Assembly: GCA_030141605.1 (NCBI GenBank)
Contig: JAQGDQ010000326.1
Coordinates: forward strand, 1 to 62,000
Reading direction: 5' to 3'
DNA: 62,000 bases
Origin: Tubiluchus corallicola
Taxonomy: Eukaryota; Priapulida; Priapulimorpha; Priapulimorphida; Tubiluchidae
Within the stretch, counting starts at the first letter, position 1, and every line of letters starts with the position of its first letter. Below, one piece after another: positions 1-12,963 of this stretch. Position numbers and translations under genes: made by a program. Below the pieces are notes generated by a model. That model was not told where the DNA came from, ran no database searches, and saw only the letters and a list, made by a program, of their open reading frames with translations.

Positions 1-1900
1 AATTTATACAAACAAATCTATTACAAATCCTACTCAAATAAATTAAATCATGTCAAAGAATCATCAAAAAAACAATATTACACTGAAACATTGCAAAAAC
101 ACAAGAATAACATGAAAAAAACTTGGGAAACAATAAACAGTATTATAAAAACTGATCCAAAAACACGACAAACACCAAGTAAGTTAACAATAAATAATGT
201 GGACTATACAGATACATATGATATTGCCAGTAAACTAAATGAGTTTTTTGTAAATATAGGCCCTGACATGGCTGCCAAAATACCTAAACCTAACATTAAT
301 TTTACTGACTTTTTAAAAAACCCTAACCCAAATTCTTTCTTCATTAATCCTATTACTGAAAATGAAACATGCACACTTTTAAACACACTTAATTCAAACA
401 AATCACCAGGACCACAAAATATACCAATATCTTTTTTTAAATCTGCAAGTCAAATTATTTCACCAATACTCACATTACTGTTTAATAAATCGGTTAATGC
501 TGGAACTTTTCCAAATATATTAAAAATAGCAAAAGTTATTCCTTTATATAAAACTGGCTCTCCACATGAACCTGGCAATTACAGACCAATATCTCTCTTA
601 TCACCAGTATCAAAAGTTTTTGAGAGGCTAATTTACAAGAGATTATACCAGTTTGTTGTGAAAAGTAATATCCTAAGTAAATACCAGTTTGGTTTCAGAA
701 AAAAATTATTCAACTGCCCTTGCTGTATCCGAATTAATAGACACGATCTCTCTAGACACTGACAAAAAATTACTGAATTGCGGAATATTTTTAGACTTAT
801 CAAAAGCTTTTGATACCGTACAGCATAGTATACTAATAGCCAAATTAAACTATTACGGCATCAGAGGGCTACCTTTGCAACTAATTCAGTTATATCTAAC
901 CAACAGAAAACAATTCATATCTATTAACAATGTATCATCAGACTATAAACACATATTGTGTGGGGTGCCACAAGGCTCCAATTTAGGACCTCTTCTATTC
1001 TTAATTTATATTAACGATCTTCCCACATGCAGCAATTTTCGAACCCGAATATTTGCCGATGACACTAATTTGTTCATGTCTGACTCCAATATAAATAATC
1101 TGCAAAAATCTGTTAATGACGAAATGAAAAAATAGACCTGTGGATGAGGGCAAACCAGCTATCAATTAACTACAAAAAAACCAAATTTATGATAATCAAC
1201 AATAAGCAAATTAACAATGCTAATAATCCAAAATTTCATATTATAATAAACAAACACAAAATTGAAGAAACAGACAACATCAAATACTTGGGCCTACTCA
1301 TTGATAATAAATTAACATGGGAACCACATATAAAACACATAACATACAAATTAAGTCGAATTACTGGAATAATTTTAAAAGTAAGGCACCACGTTGACCA
1401 ATATATTCTGAAACTTCTATATAATTCGTTAGTTTTCCCTTATTTACAATATTCCATCTTAACATGGGGTACGGCTTTTGCATCAACTCAAAAATTAATA
1501 CAGACACAACAAAACAAAATAGTAAAATTAATAACTTTTGCTCGCAAATATGATCATGCTACACCATCGTTCGTAAAATTAGAAATTTTAAAAGTAAGAG
1601 ATATTTACAATCTTGAGTTGTTCAAATTTATGTATAAATTCAATGCTGGTTTATTACCCGAACTTTTTAGTGAATATTTCACTAATGTTTCTGATATACA
1701 TTCCTACTCCACAAGAGCTGCTTCTAATGAACAGTATTTTGTGGAGAGATTTTTTTACCCGACATGGTTTCAATAGCTTAAAATCACGAGGAGTTAAATT
1801 ATGGAACTCGTTGCCAAAAGATACCTTTGGCGGTAGCTTATTTTCTGCTTCCAAAAAATACACAAAATTCTTACTAAATGAATATACCTGTAATACATAA
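1..1900 (+). pseudogene. LINE ORF2 relic: reverse transcriptase, C-terminal two thirds
   Basis: Reverse transcriptase that would copy the element's RNA at the target site. In order it shows the N-terminal RT region, the KVIPLYKTG and NYRPISLL motifs (about 530-600), FGFRK, LDLSKAFDTV (about 795), the GVPQGSNLGPLLFLIYIND block (about 962-1015) and the catalytic box FADD (about 1050), followed by thumb and C-terminal regions. The frame breaks three times, each at a homopolymer: an A7 run near 698 (copy C has A6), an A run near 1125 just before the expected IDLW, and a T7 run near 1750. The breaks may be natural decay; because all three are homopolymer indels, read error should also be considered. 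Confidence 0.88.
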
Positions 1901-2448
1901 CTTGTAAGACAAATAAGCAAGCTATCAAGTGTGTTTTTTTCTTCTCATCTCCTAAGTAATTGTTGCTCTTTCTTATACTTACTTTTTCTCTTAAGTTTTC
2001 TATATTACACTTTTTTTTGATACTTATTTTATCTCTCCATACAGTCAAAATCCCCTGTCAATAAGGCCCCTATTTGAAAATATATATAATAATAATAATA
2101 ATAATAATCATAATTACTTGTATTAATTGTATTGTTTTGTTTAGATTTCGGTGTCATCTAACTTTATTATTTTTTGTTTTCACTTATACTGTTTTCATTT
2201 ATACTTTGTTTTTATTTATACTGTTTATTATTATTATTTTTCCTATTTGATTTTGTTATCCGCAGTCTCACCATTTACTTTTAATATACTAATTTAATTA
2301 TAAGACAGGGTAGGAGACTAGATGACCCTATGGTCCTTCCCTGCCCTGCTCCACTACTATAATTAAGTAATATTTAAAAAAACTTGTCATGTCAAACAAA
2401 TGGAGAAAATAAATGTTCTATGTCTATGTCTATGTCTATGTATCTATT
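1..2448 (+). mobile_element. Non-LTR retrotransposon (LINE), copy A, 5' part outside window
   Basis: The window opens inside a LINE lying antisense to ETFDH in one of its introns. The interrupted reverse transcriptase ORF runs to about 1900. A 3' UTR follows, with the phrase about the element's own GC-rich box near 2305-2365, and the end is a short TCTATG tandem tail at about 2412-2446. The same sequence in reverse order makes up copy C at 25945-30870, and the two are closely similar over their shared length. The short tandem 3' tail instead of poly(A) and the RT type suggest a CR1/L2/Daphne-like clade; this assignment is by eye. Confidence 0.9.
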
Positions 2449-3090
2449 GAAAAGAAAGAAGAAATACTATAACCAAGTGCCCCTTTGATACGTTGAGGTG
2501 AGCACAGGTGAATTTACAACAGAATATCTAATTATTAGTTAACTAATTAACAAGTTTACTAACAAACAGAGATAAGGTCTAGATAATTTTCCCAGTCTTC
2601 CGCACTTGGCAATGGCTTTCAAAAGCTTTAATAAAACAAACTCAAGCACCTCGCCTCATTTTAAAAGAAAAGAAAATCATTAGTAAAATTAAAAACTATC
2701 CAGTCTTTAAAATGGACAGGGACATTAAGGGACCTCTTACTAAGCAACACTTTAGATACCAAGTATAGTAACTTATAACAGCAACCTTTCAAAGATTATT
2801 CAGTCTTTCTGGAAACCCAGTATGGGACAATACGGAATTTCCTGGTTTAATCCTTATCTAAAAGTTAAATATATTTAACCATAACCAACTCATCAGTAAG
2901 TTTGGAAAAACACAGTAGAGTTTATGCAACATCTTTGATCAGTGGATTCTGCTCTGTATCAATTTTATGATATTTATTTTCTTGCAACGCAGCCATCACA
3001 AACAATGTAACTTTTCCTTTATTGTTTTAAAAAGGAAAAAATTGCATACATAATAAATCCTTTCCAAAAGATTTTAACAATGATTCAAAC
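2449..3090. other. ETFDH intron sequence, no gene seen
   Basis: Lies between the 3' end of LINE copy A and the last visible ETFDH exon. I searched the minus strand for the next ETFDH exon (expected to start with the residues after the PVPMLPG motif) and did not find it, so the next exon must lie left of the window. Confidence 0.6.
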
Positions 3091-6000
3091 CTGGTAACAT
3101 TGGAACAGGTATCCGCTTAGATTCTGTTAAAATACTGAACTTGTCTTCAGTTACAGGATTGTGCAGTGGAGCCTGCAAAAGCAAACAAACAAAGTAAGTC
3201 TATAATAAAACGTTTCCAATCAACTAACCACAAATTTACAGTTGATCTTCACAAGTGCATTTAAATCTCAGATGCCATGTAAATGTGCAATGCCAATAAT
3301 CAGAACTGTAACTAGTATTTCATTAATATTAAACATTGACACCAATCTCTACAAAATCAGTATATGTCAAATGGGCAAACTCATCACGGAAAAAGAAACC
3401 TGCTATTTAATGGTCAGTGCAAGTCATCTAAAACAAAATCTGCGGTGCTTATCGTCGTCTTTTCAAGCAACGTAATGGTTTTAGTACTTGGGTGGGCAAA
3501 CCAAATCATATATATTACACAACTTACCCCTTTCGCAGCCCAGTCAGGTATCAATTCATTGAGAGCATGAGGCTCTAAACAATTGCCCGATAAAATGTGA
3601 AGCCCTAAAAAAAAGATTCGTCATGACTTACAATTTGTCACAAGTTGAAGCTTGCACTTGGTAACTCTGTGCAATATATGAAGCTTATTTGCAAAACTAT
3701 AGATAGTGAAGGTGTTTATAAGTGTATACTTATGCCTATAATGTGTATAATTTTGTAAATCTGCTGTACATCAATATATGTGTGTGTTTATAATTTTACT
3801 AATCTGTTGTGAGAAGTATGTTGTAATAATTGTATTTTAGTAGCCATATTTTGTTTAATTATAATATGTTCTAGTAGATTAGAGTGATGTTATTGCCAAT
3901 TAACCGTCTAGTCATGAATTTCTTCTAGTAATCATCATCAAATGATTCACAGGTATGCTGTGACATTGCTTGTCGCAGTGTACATTTTATATTCAATTAC
4001 TTGTCAATTGCATGTGTTTTAATGACAATCTTATAGGGTACTTTTGTGGCTATCAAGGGCATGCCTATTTTTGTGACTGTTTTTCACATCAAAATATTGT
4101 GGTGCGATTGCACAATTATTTGTGACTGTTCACTTTCAATATAGCGTAATTCACGTCATTGCAGTTAAAATTCGGGACCTACATTTCAAACAACTTTAAA
4201 GTGTGTATTAACACTTTGAGTGAATACAGAGCCCCATCATATCATCAAACAGAAAATGAAAAAAAAAAGAAATTTTACACAAGTTATAAAATAATTAATA
4301 ACATAACCAATAAAAGTACATATGTTTTAAGATCAACGCTACCTATTTCAACGGCTTTTTCTACCAGACATACTCTGAAATCCTCATTGCCAGCTTCATT
4401 AGCAAGTTGCTTTAATCGTATAGCAGCAGACATGCCTGCAGGTCCACCACCAACAATCAGCACATCACACTCATCCGATACTCTCTCCATGTCTATATCT
4501 AAAAAACATTGATAGAAAAATTTTACGTTGGTAGACAAATTTATAATAAATTTTCTACAAATGGCAAGTAATTTGTTATACACAAACAAAGATAGTATTA
4601 CTGTATTTGATGTTTGGGCCACTCGCTTGTGCAGTAACTCTATAAGGACATCTACTTTGTCATGATACTGGTCTCCTTCATGTAATACATTTTTGGTTAA
4701 TTTTCACGTTATAATGTCACAGTAAACGTACTTCATATTCTAAATTTTCTGAAAAAACAAATTTCATTGCAATGGTAAATGGTGTTTTAATTGAAAGACT
4801 TAAAGGAACTGACAGAAGCGCATAATACGAAACATGGCACATGCATTTAAACTTTTGTACGTGCAGATGCAGGTGCAAGTAGATCATTGCTTTGCTTTCT
4901 GAACAGGCTAAAAACACTGTGCTCTGCTTCCCACATTTTCATCAAAGTTTTTTTTATGTTCACCAACCTTCACTTTTCAGCATTAGCCTTCTAATAATTC
5001 ACTTAGGTTCTCAAAACTTTGTACAAATTTACCTATACTTTAAGATTTTAAGTAAAGCTACTGGTCATAAATTTTATTCAAATTTCCACCAATTTTGTTA
5101 CGTAGCACTTAATGAAATGAAATGGTTATATGAAAAACAGTATATGTATCCCTGAACGTACGTCTAACAAGTAATCTTGTTAACCAGTTTATAAATGTTG
5201 ATTAACAAGGATGTCAAAGAGAAGTTCCTATTGAAATCAGATCTGAAACTGTCAGATTTAATATTTAAGTGGAACACCATAGTTAATTAAAACACGAACA
5301 TGATATAATGCTAAAATTTATCTACTACAGCAGGTTTTGAAAAACAATCTTGAATCTGACATATGTTTACAATGACTGCTGTTAAACATAGACATTGTAA
5401 AATCTGTATACAGAAAAGAACTTGGCAGGAAGATACAAATGACTTTATAAACCTAGGTGTGAAATTTAAAAATCACTAATTGGGTAGGTACAAATACCTT
5501 CATGAAATAGGTGCCATATGCTGCCTCGACAGCATTTCTGAATAAAAATGTTAATAAATGTCATTTAATAATTAGTAACAGATCACGTGACAGCTAAAGT
5601 AGTACCTGCAATGATTACCTTTCCATCTTTCATCAGTCTCCCTTGGAACGATACTGTAATGAGTTGTTATCTTAGGAACTGTAACATCACTAAGACTTCT
5701 CTGCACTTGGCGAGATAAACTCTGCACTGAAAATTAAACAATTAATGTGTATCGGTGACTATTAAAATTCCAAGGCATTAATTCTAATATATATAATAGA
5801 AATGCTGTCCCTAAAGGTTTAATAGTAGCTTCTTCAATTAGTTTCTCTTTACTATGGATAGGTGGCTCTGACCGATTGCTGATTAGATCTGCTTTGGTCA
5901 TGTAGGTTAATACCCCGTGTATCAGCGGCTAGAGCGTGTAATCTGAAACAGTAAGATCCCGTTCGACTCAGTTTTTGTTAGAGCTTCCTCGGGCTTCTAA

Positions 6001-8465
6001 ATTTGACCGTTCATTCACAATGCAATTAACGATCAGCCCAATTCTTTATTTGTCTATTAATAATCACTAATTTAATAAAATTCCTAATGATTCGAAACAA
6101 ATAAAACAGAAATAATAACACTTCTACCTTCACTTCCCTAATGGATAGCAAAGTTGTTGTGCAATAACTTGGATTACTTTACCAATTTGTTAATTTTTAA
6201 AATTCGCTCTTAGCAAGGTAAATCAATACTCTACAAGACTGGCATCTCAAATCACACATTAATTTTCAATCATGCATAACAGAATTAAGTCTCAGAACCG
6301 GCCTTAGGAGGTGCAGGTCCCAGTTGAAATTGGTTATTTATATTTCTATGGCAAAATATAAATAAATAAGAATGCTGCACTTAGTGTAGCACATGTAAGT
6401 AAACGGGCAAAGCAGCTACACCTCTATATAAAAAAGCATATTTGTGAGGCCGACAAGTAGCCAACAAAATGTGTTGATCACCACTGAAAACTACCCTTTG
6501 TGGATACCTGTACATGAGTGCTCGAATCTGATTCTGTCTGAATATAACATGTTTTATATTTTGTGTCCAGATAAAGATGCACTATAATATTTTATCATAT
6601 GATACAGCTAAAATTTTTTATAGGTTTACAAGACATATAAAAGCTGTTACACCAAAGATTACAGCACAGATTGCACATATTGAAGGTTAAGGCAAAACAG
6701 CAAAAGTAGTGATGTTTACGATTGATGTGCTCCAATAGATATAAATACTGAAGTTATCTTTTGGACTACTTAACTAATAGCCACCGAAGCTAAAAGCTGA
6801 CAGGCAGTAATAGCTGGTATTGCTGCTAATAAATTGACGGCGATCACTATATACAATGCATAGTTGGACATTACAATCGTAGTTGTACACAGATTACTAC
6901 CCTTTAGTGCAGGGTTGCCTGAGGCAAGGGCTCGATTTGGAGAAATTAGTCCAAATGATCTAAGGCCAGACAGGTCTCTTTATTCTGTCTGTTAGCTGCA
7001 CCAAACCAGTTTATTTAATTAGCACTTGTATTCTGATTTGATGTGAAAGTTCAAAAATTGCACTTTAAACCATAACGGCAGAATTTAATCAGATGGAAAT
7101 ACTGATTTAAGAATGTTATGCATTCTCTAAAATTACGTGCTAAATCTAAGATTTATAACAAGTTATTAGTATCATCTGCTTCACACTTGGGATGACTCTG
7201 AAGTTGGATGTTTGGAATTAAAATAAATAATGTGGGAAGGTGACCCCGTCTGGCATAATTTCTAAGATACGATATCCTTTCACTTTAGCGCTCTGCATCA
7301 GTAAATTTTTCTAGTGTAGTAAGTAAGGATTACCCCATATTAAATGAGTAATGTCAATCGGCAAATTCTAGTGAATGAGGCCTGTAGCATGCACTTCATT
7401 ACACCTATATTTTAAGTATTAAAAATGGCTAGCCAGCTGAGAATATTATTAAAACTAACAGCACAGTTAACTAATTCTAAAACAAGCAAAGGAAACATAT
7501 TTTGTGTATGATTATACATTTATAATGATTTGTTTTCTCCACGTTGTGTATGCATATGTCAGTAACCGGCCATGGTATGTATGGGATGTTTCTTTTGGAA
7601 CATCAGAGATAAGTAGAACAAATACATAGAAGTTAGCACAGCACATCGCAAAAAGTTATACCAAAACTCTTGCTTTATGCAATTGAAGTCTCGTTATAAG
7701 TTATACAAAGATACAGATCATAACTGTGATACGTATTAAAATGTGTAGGAACAAATCCGCTCTGTATTTAATTTCAGTTGCGTAGGATACCAAGTTAAAC
7801 TATAAAATACATTTTATAGCCTAACAAATAAAGTATTATATTACAACTACTACAGGAATGAAACCTACGATACTGAAATTACTACAAAAACAGTCAGTGT
7901 CGGAATCATTTGAAACACTTTTACAACACGAGATGAAGAACGCAACATTAGATGCAAATCTATTCGAGAAAAAAGGAAAACGAGCATTTTTTGTTCTTGA
8001 AACCGTTTCTTTACAAAACGGACTTGTAAAATGGTAAGTTACGAAACCTGGTGCTACTTTCAGGAGTTTAGTAAGCAGGCATTGGCAAGCAAGAACATAA
8101 TAATGTTGATCGCATTCTGGGCCTTGGAAATACAATAAAGCATGAAAAATGGCAATTGGAAAAAAGTAATTGGGTAATTTTCAGTCACGATTCAAAAGTG
8201 TTGAGCTCTCGATGGTACAGAATACTATTTATAGACATTCGAAAAGGAAAGTAAGAGGTGATCACGAATCGAGTAAATATTTATGACAAGGTATCTTACA
8301 GAAGTGCCTATCTGCACAACAGTGTGAAGACCGAAGTAATAATCGTAAAACAACGCTTCCGTGAAAAATATACAAATAACTACTCGTTACTTTTTACCAA
8401 CCGAATTTAAATTAAAAAATACCTGCACGACACAATTTAACAGAAGACTTCAAGAACGACGCCAT
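3091..8465 (-). CDS. ETFDH: Electron transfer flavoprotein-ubiquinone oxidoreductase, N-terminal part (five exons, continues off the left edge)
   Basis: Inner mitochondrial membrane FAD/4Fe-4S enzyme that passes electrons from reduced ETF (fatty-acid and amino-acid oxidation) to ubiquinone. Coding exons, 5' to 3': 8423-8465, 5619-5726, 4343-4498, 3528-3604, 3091-3172; all junction phases fit and give 155 complete codons. Residues 1-30 ([17 protein letters not shown] start) are basic and Ser-rich like a mitochondrial presequence. Then come [23 protein letters not shown], the FAD dinucleotide-binding motif [37 protein letters not shown] and [12 protein letters not shown], each matching the family in order. 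The animal protein is about 617 aa, so roughly three quarters lies outside. The start is the only ATG in frame before the presequence. LINE copy A occupies the next intron, antisense. Confidence 0.95.
5727..8422 (-). other. ETFDH intron 1
   Basis: Long first intron between the presequence exon and exon 2. It carries a tRNA-like SINE head near 5911-6030. I see no conserved coding exon in the rest; the small open frames here have no recognisable content. Confidence 0.6.
5911..6030 (+). repeat. tRNA-derived SINE head
   Basis: The stretch has the internal Pol III promoter layout of a tRNA: an A-box-like AGCGGCTAGAGCG near 5923-5936 and a B-box-like GTTCGACTC at about 5961-5969, spaced as in a tRNA. 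It lacks a proper acceptor stem and runs on into unrelated sequence, so it is read as a SINE rather than a tRNA gene. Confidence 0.5.
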
Positions 8466-8974
8466 GACACTGAAGGCACCAGCGAGATTTTGGATTATTT
8501 TTACGACCAATCCACTTGATGAAATTTAATATTGATTGATCAATCCCTGCAAGGCCCTTTCAAGAAAACCCCGTCTTTTGAAGAGGCCTTGGTCCAAACT
8601 TCGAAATTTGTATGTTTCTCTGTTTTAGACAATTGCAATGCTATGGATACTATTTTTCAAGATAACCTATGGTACTCTCCGCAGTTATAAATTTAGTTTA
8701 AAACAAATGCTATGTTAATGATTGTTTAGAGATTCTTAATGATCTTCTCTTTTGAGAATTAATATCAGGACGTCAGGTACAACCTTCTAAAATGATTTAT
8801 TAAATGTCTTAAATAATCTTATAGATGTACAAGCATTATTGTAATATTTTGCCTAAAACTGAACTAGTGAATAGAGATTGCATAAGCCGTATTAGCAAAA
8901 TTATTGATTTTTAACAACTAAATATCGCAGGAAGAAGAGGAAGTATCAAATGAATGGAACTGCTCAGTTGGTTC
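8466..8974. promoter_or_regulatory. ETFDH upstream region (inferred 5' UTR/promoter)
   Basis: Immediately upstream of the ETFDH start codon on the minus strand. No TATA-like or other specific element could be assigned. It is bounded on the far side by the broken end of LINE copy B. Confidence 0.3.
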
Positions 8975-9408
8975 CTCAGGTGAGTCAGCTTTAAATACAG
9001 GTGTCATTTTAGCTATTTTGAGAAAGTCGGGAAAGACTCCTTGTGTAACTGATAGGTTGAAAAGATGGGTTAAAATGGGGACAATTTTATTAGCAGCAAG
9101 CTTATAGTATTTAACAGGTATGTTTTCGTGACCAGTAGACTTTGATTCATTGAGCTAATTAATTTCAGCTTTTATTTCGGCTTGTGTCACTGGGTAAAAA
9201 ATATTGTTTTTTCATTTCTGTTTGTTAAATGTGAGTCAAAACTAACTAGTGATGGTGGAATTTTTGGCCATATTTTCGCTAATAGATTGAAAAAAGTTGT
9301 TAAAAGCATTTGCAATTTCCATTTTATCTGTTAATGTGCGGCCATTGTATTTGAGTTTCTCAGGTGCTGATTGAGTTTTGTTATTTCTACCTAGTATGTT
9401 AATAATAT

Positions 9409-9747
9409 TCATCCATGACTTTTTATATTGTTGCTGTGTACTGTAAATAAGTTTTCGTAAAAAAATTTCTTAGCAATGTTTTTTAGATGATCCAGCCTAT
9501 TTGAGTATACTTTATATACGTTTCTGTCATATTCCGAAGGTGATATTTTATGTGTTTTGTACATTGTGCTTCGTTTTCGAATTAAAGTTAATAACGCTGG
9601 AGTAATCCAAGGTTTGTTAAATGTTTTGCTTTCCTTTCTTGACAAGGTCCTTATAGGGGCATGGATATTTAGGACGTGGGAAAAGTTTTCGAAGAAATTT
9701 GTAAAAGCATCATTAGTATCAGCGATATTAAGTGTGTTTACTAACAA
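9409..9747 (-). pseudogene. LINE ORF2 linker between endonuclease and RT (copy B)
   Basis: Continues ORF2 of copy B in another frame after a break near 9745. It contains the family's LSRKESKTFNKPWIT motif, the counterpart of LSRKDTITFQKPWIT in copy C, followed by a basic helix-rich linker. More RT N-terminal residues can be read in other frames down to about 8975, including ENIPVKYYKLAAN and FPDFLKIAK. Confidence 0.75.
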
Positions 9748-10529
9748 TTTTTCAAGATCTTGTAAAAAGGACTCCGTATTGAAATTTTTTTATCTCGTAT
9801 AGTTATTTTAGTTTTAGCTTTGACTAGGTGAGCAGATTTTACAATTATAAATATAGGAAAGTGATCAGCTACTTCACTAAGTATGATACCAGAAACTATG
9901 CGGTTCTGATGTGAGTTTGTATAGAAATGGTCTATAAGTGTTTGTGAAGTATGAGTAATTCTGGTCGGATATGTTATTAAGGGTGTATAGCAATTTGTAA
10001 ATAGCATGTTAAGATAATCATTTACTTGTGATTTTTGTTCATACTGTAGTAGATTTATGTTTGTGTCGCCGCAGATATATGCGGTTCTTCCAGATCTGTT
10101 TATTTTAGATAAGACTCTTTCAGCCTCTTCCCGAAAGTGCTGTAGTGAAATGTTTAGGTGTCTGTAGATGACCCCAAAAATGACTGGTTTGCAGTTATTT
10201 GCTGTTTTTAACTCTAGCCAAAGTTGCTCTACCTGTATCCTACTGGTCAAATTATTTTGTGTTTTTATAGCAGCTATTTGATAGTCTGTGTTTACTGAAA
10301 ATGAGATGTTTCGTTTTATGTAGATTCCTACTCCACCAGCATTTGTTTGTGAATTTACATTTAAAAATAAATAACCTGGTATATCACAAAGAAATGCTGC
10401 GTTGCTTTGCAGTTTTGTTTCAGAAATGGCGATAGCATCTGGTGGGTTATCCTCAAAATGTGCTAATACATCAAGCATGTTTGAGAAGCTTTTTGATAGA
10501 CTTCGAGTATTAAAATGTATAAAGAACAT
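9741..10529 (-). pseudogene. LINE APE-type endonuclease domain (copy B)
   Basis: A 262-codon open stretch encoding the apurinic-like endonuclease that nicks the target DNA in LINE retrotransposition. Motifs in order: the N-terminal HFNTRSLSK strand (Asn of motif I), the catalytic Glu in AISETKL, GGVGIYIK, FGVIYR, YICGDTNINLL (Asp and Asn), the SRIT/TLIDH-like stretch TRITHTSQTLIDH, and the terminal VADHFPI with the Asp-His pair. The domain itself looks undamaged; the frame breaks only after it, near 9745. The element has no RT core here, so it cannot move on its own. Confidence 0.85.
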
Positions 10530-11200
10530 GTCATTTTTGTTTACAACTTAATCAGAGTTTTGTCTCAAAGCAGCGAGCTTGTAGTATTTGCACATATTGA
10601 AGTTTGTGTAATGATCTGGATCCTGTTCATTTGGGGTGAAAACTGATGATAAATTTTTTAAAATATTGCTCATTTGGCTTGCACTGAAAATGTCTCTTAG
10701 CTCGTCATTTTCAGTGCTTTGAAAGGGAAGTATTCTATTTATACATGGCTGACAATAAAAAGGAATGTCTGAATTAGCAATTACCGTATTACACATACGA
10801 ATATTGTAGTATTACTTACGAGATTATCATTGTGACACAATTTTTATTTCTCACAAAAATTACATTTTTTCATCATAAGCTTTCGTTGCTCATGAACTTC
10901 ATCAGCTAAAATCAACTTGATATAGCACATATCTTTCATTTTGACTTCCCTTGCCGTTTATGACCATCGCTAATCTCAGAAGAGCTCCAGCTTATTTTTA
11001 GAAGCTAATTTGTCTGATATCCTTCTGTGATTACAGACTCATCATCATGACGTTTTCTGTAAGGACTCATACCGAATTTCTTAAAAAAATTTGTACGTTA
11101 CAAATTTGTATGAATGTTGTTATTATTACTGTAGAAATCTTACAAATATTGGACAAAATTGTAAAAAAGTCAGAATCAATAATATTAATTTAATAAACAC

Positions 11201-11206
11201 TTTATT
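11201..11206 (-). terminator. Candidate poly(A) signal for VPS37A
   Basis: TTTATT on the plus strand reads AATAAA on the minus strand, followed by G and T. It is one of several AATAAA hexamers in this AT-rich stretch, so the choice is weak. Confidence 0.25.
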
Positions 11207-11591
11207 TTGCAGGTAATACATAAGCAGTATTTACAAAAGGTTCAACGATTAAAACAACAAATTTACAGATTTGTCAGTAACATAACATACATGCAAACGA
11301 ATTTTTAAAGAACTTTACAATATATCACTTAACCATGATATACACTTGCAAAAACGTAAAAAGAATGAACAAACAAACGTCAAGTAAAGAAATATTAAAA
11401 AAAGATGACTACAGTAGCTGTACTCAAGCAAGACTTTATCAAGGCAGTACAGTGTACATAACTACCTAAACATTTCGCAAACTTTACTCTAGTGCAAAGC
11501 TAAAAATGATCAACTGGATATACATGTATATCAAGCATAATGATTACAATGGTTTTGGCACAGCCTATTTCAACGTCAACATCTTAATAGG

Positions 11592-11612
11592 CGAGAGAGA
11601 GAGAGAGAGAAA
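11592..11612. repeat. Short GA microsatellite
   Basis: About ten GA units with degenerate GA-rich sequence on the right, in the VPS37A downstream region. Confidence 0.85.
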
Positions 11613-12963
11613 GATCATGAGAGAGGACAAAGGAGAGAGATTAATTTACCAAAATGTAGAATATATGTATCCAATATACCAAAATAATCATGTTACTGTG
11701 CCCAAGTTTCCTTTAACTGCCACAACTTAACAAAACAGTCTGTGTACAAATTACCCAGGTGCACAAGTTATGGAAACAGCAAGTTGAAATTCCCTACAGG
11801 ACATGTGTTTAACAAATTGCCTTGTGACATACTCGGCAAAAAAATTCTTGTAACACTTTTATAATTAACTATGTATGCAGCTAATGACAATTTTCTTTCA
11901 CCACATTTAAATATAGGTTGTATCACATCAGACAGAAAAAAGCAAACTTAATATAATCTACAGCCTACTTTTGGAAAGGATGCATACTTATATCAAGTTC
12001 CATATTTGCAATTTTGAAAACTCTACACTTGCAAAACACAAGTTACCCGTAAAACAAAATTTTTTCAATGATTCTAAATTATTAATTATACTAATATTTA
12101 ACACATAGCAGAAAAGAGTATGTTAACAACACTACACTGCTCAAGTTAAATTACTGAATTGCAACGGAAATAAGTTGTTTAAACTTTTTTTGTTCCACTA
12201 TGATTCCAATTAACTAAATAAAAGTACGTCACTAAATAAAAGGCAAAGAAGGCCTCTGGCATAATTTTTAGAAAGCGTATACCCATGGCTTAAGCTGTAC
12301 CCACTGGATATGTTCGAATTCATCTACAAGCACATACCGTATCTAAAAATGTACAGACATATGTCAAGAAAATATGGTATATAATGGTAGACTAGATAAA
12401 GCTGACCAGGATGTCAGAAATCTTTATGATTTGCATGTGTTTATTGCATGTTTTTCAAATTTCCTAATTAAATAATTAAGTTTTATCACTTTATTTTTAC
12501 TTCTGCGAGTAATATTTTACAGTTTCACTAGACCTACAAAAATTCATAATTTAACATATTAAATATGTTGTAATTTTGTGTTACATTAAAGCATCTACAT
12601 ACAATTTCTGGGCTACTGCATGTACCTCTACCTTGACACCTACTACCCTTCTGTAACACTACATATTGTATGCAGTTCTACATGCCCTAAGTTTAGCTGC
12701 TTTTGTACATAAGGGTTGCAAAAGCTAGGATAAATTTGAACAAATGTAACAGATCTACATCTGCTCTTCTTATTTGTTATGAAAGTTCTTATATAACACT
12801 CGAATTGTACATATCTTTTGTTGAAGGACCACGTCTGATTTTTTCAAAAACTTAAAATCTGTAAAATCAACAAACAATGCAAATCTCAGTTTCAAATGAA
12901 ACCATCAATAAACTTTAAAAACTGATGAGTGGCATTGTGCATCCATAATAAAAGTAAGGAGGT

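Larger units (their letters stand above)
8975..10797 (-). mobile_element. Diverged LINE fragment, copy B (PHD part, endonuclease, start of RT)
   Basis: Minus-strand non-LTR element of the same general type as copies A and C but clearly diverged from them. It covers the second half of a PHD-type zinc finger (10548-10796), a nearly intact endonuclease (9741-10529), the linker (9409-9747) and the beginning of the RT (about 8975-9400), then stops abruptly after the VFKADSPEEP motif. It therefore lacks the catalytic RT core and the whole 3' end. Confidence 0.85.

Noticed and set aside
2449-3090. Next ETFDH exon (expected after the PVPMLPG block)
   Set aside because: No minus-strand segment here matches; the exon must lie left of the window, beyond LINE copy A.
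5498-5537. Exon-like 40-nt segment in ETFDH intron 2 with good acceptor and donor
   Set aside because: Including it would shift the ETFDH frame. Direct splicing of 5619-5726 to 4343-4498 gives the family sequence without a gap (RWK-DIDMER).
7836-8135. 99-codon minus-strand ORF in ETFDH intron 1
   Set aside because: No motif, Phe/Ser/Cys-rich composition typical of AT-rich noncoding DNA, and it lies inside an intron of a real gene.
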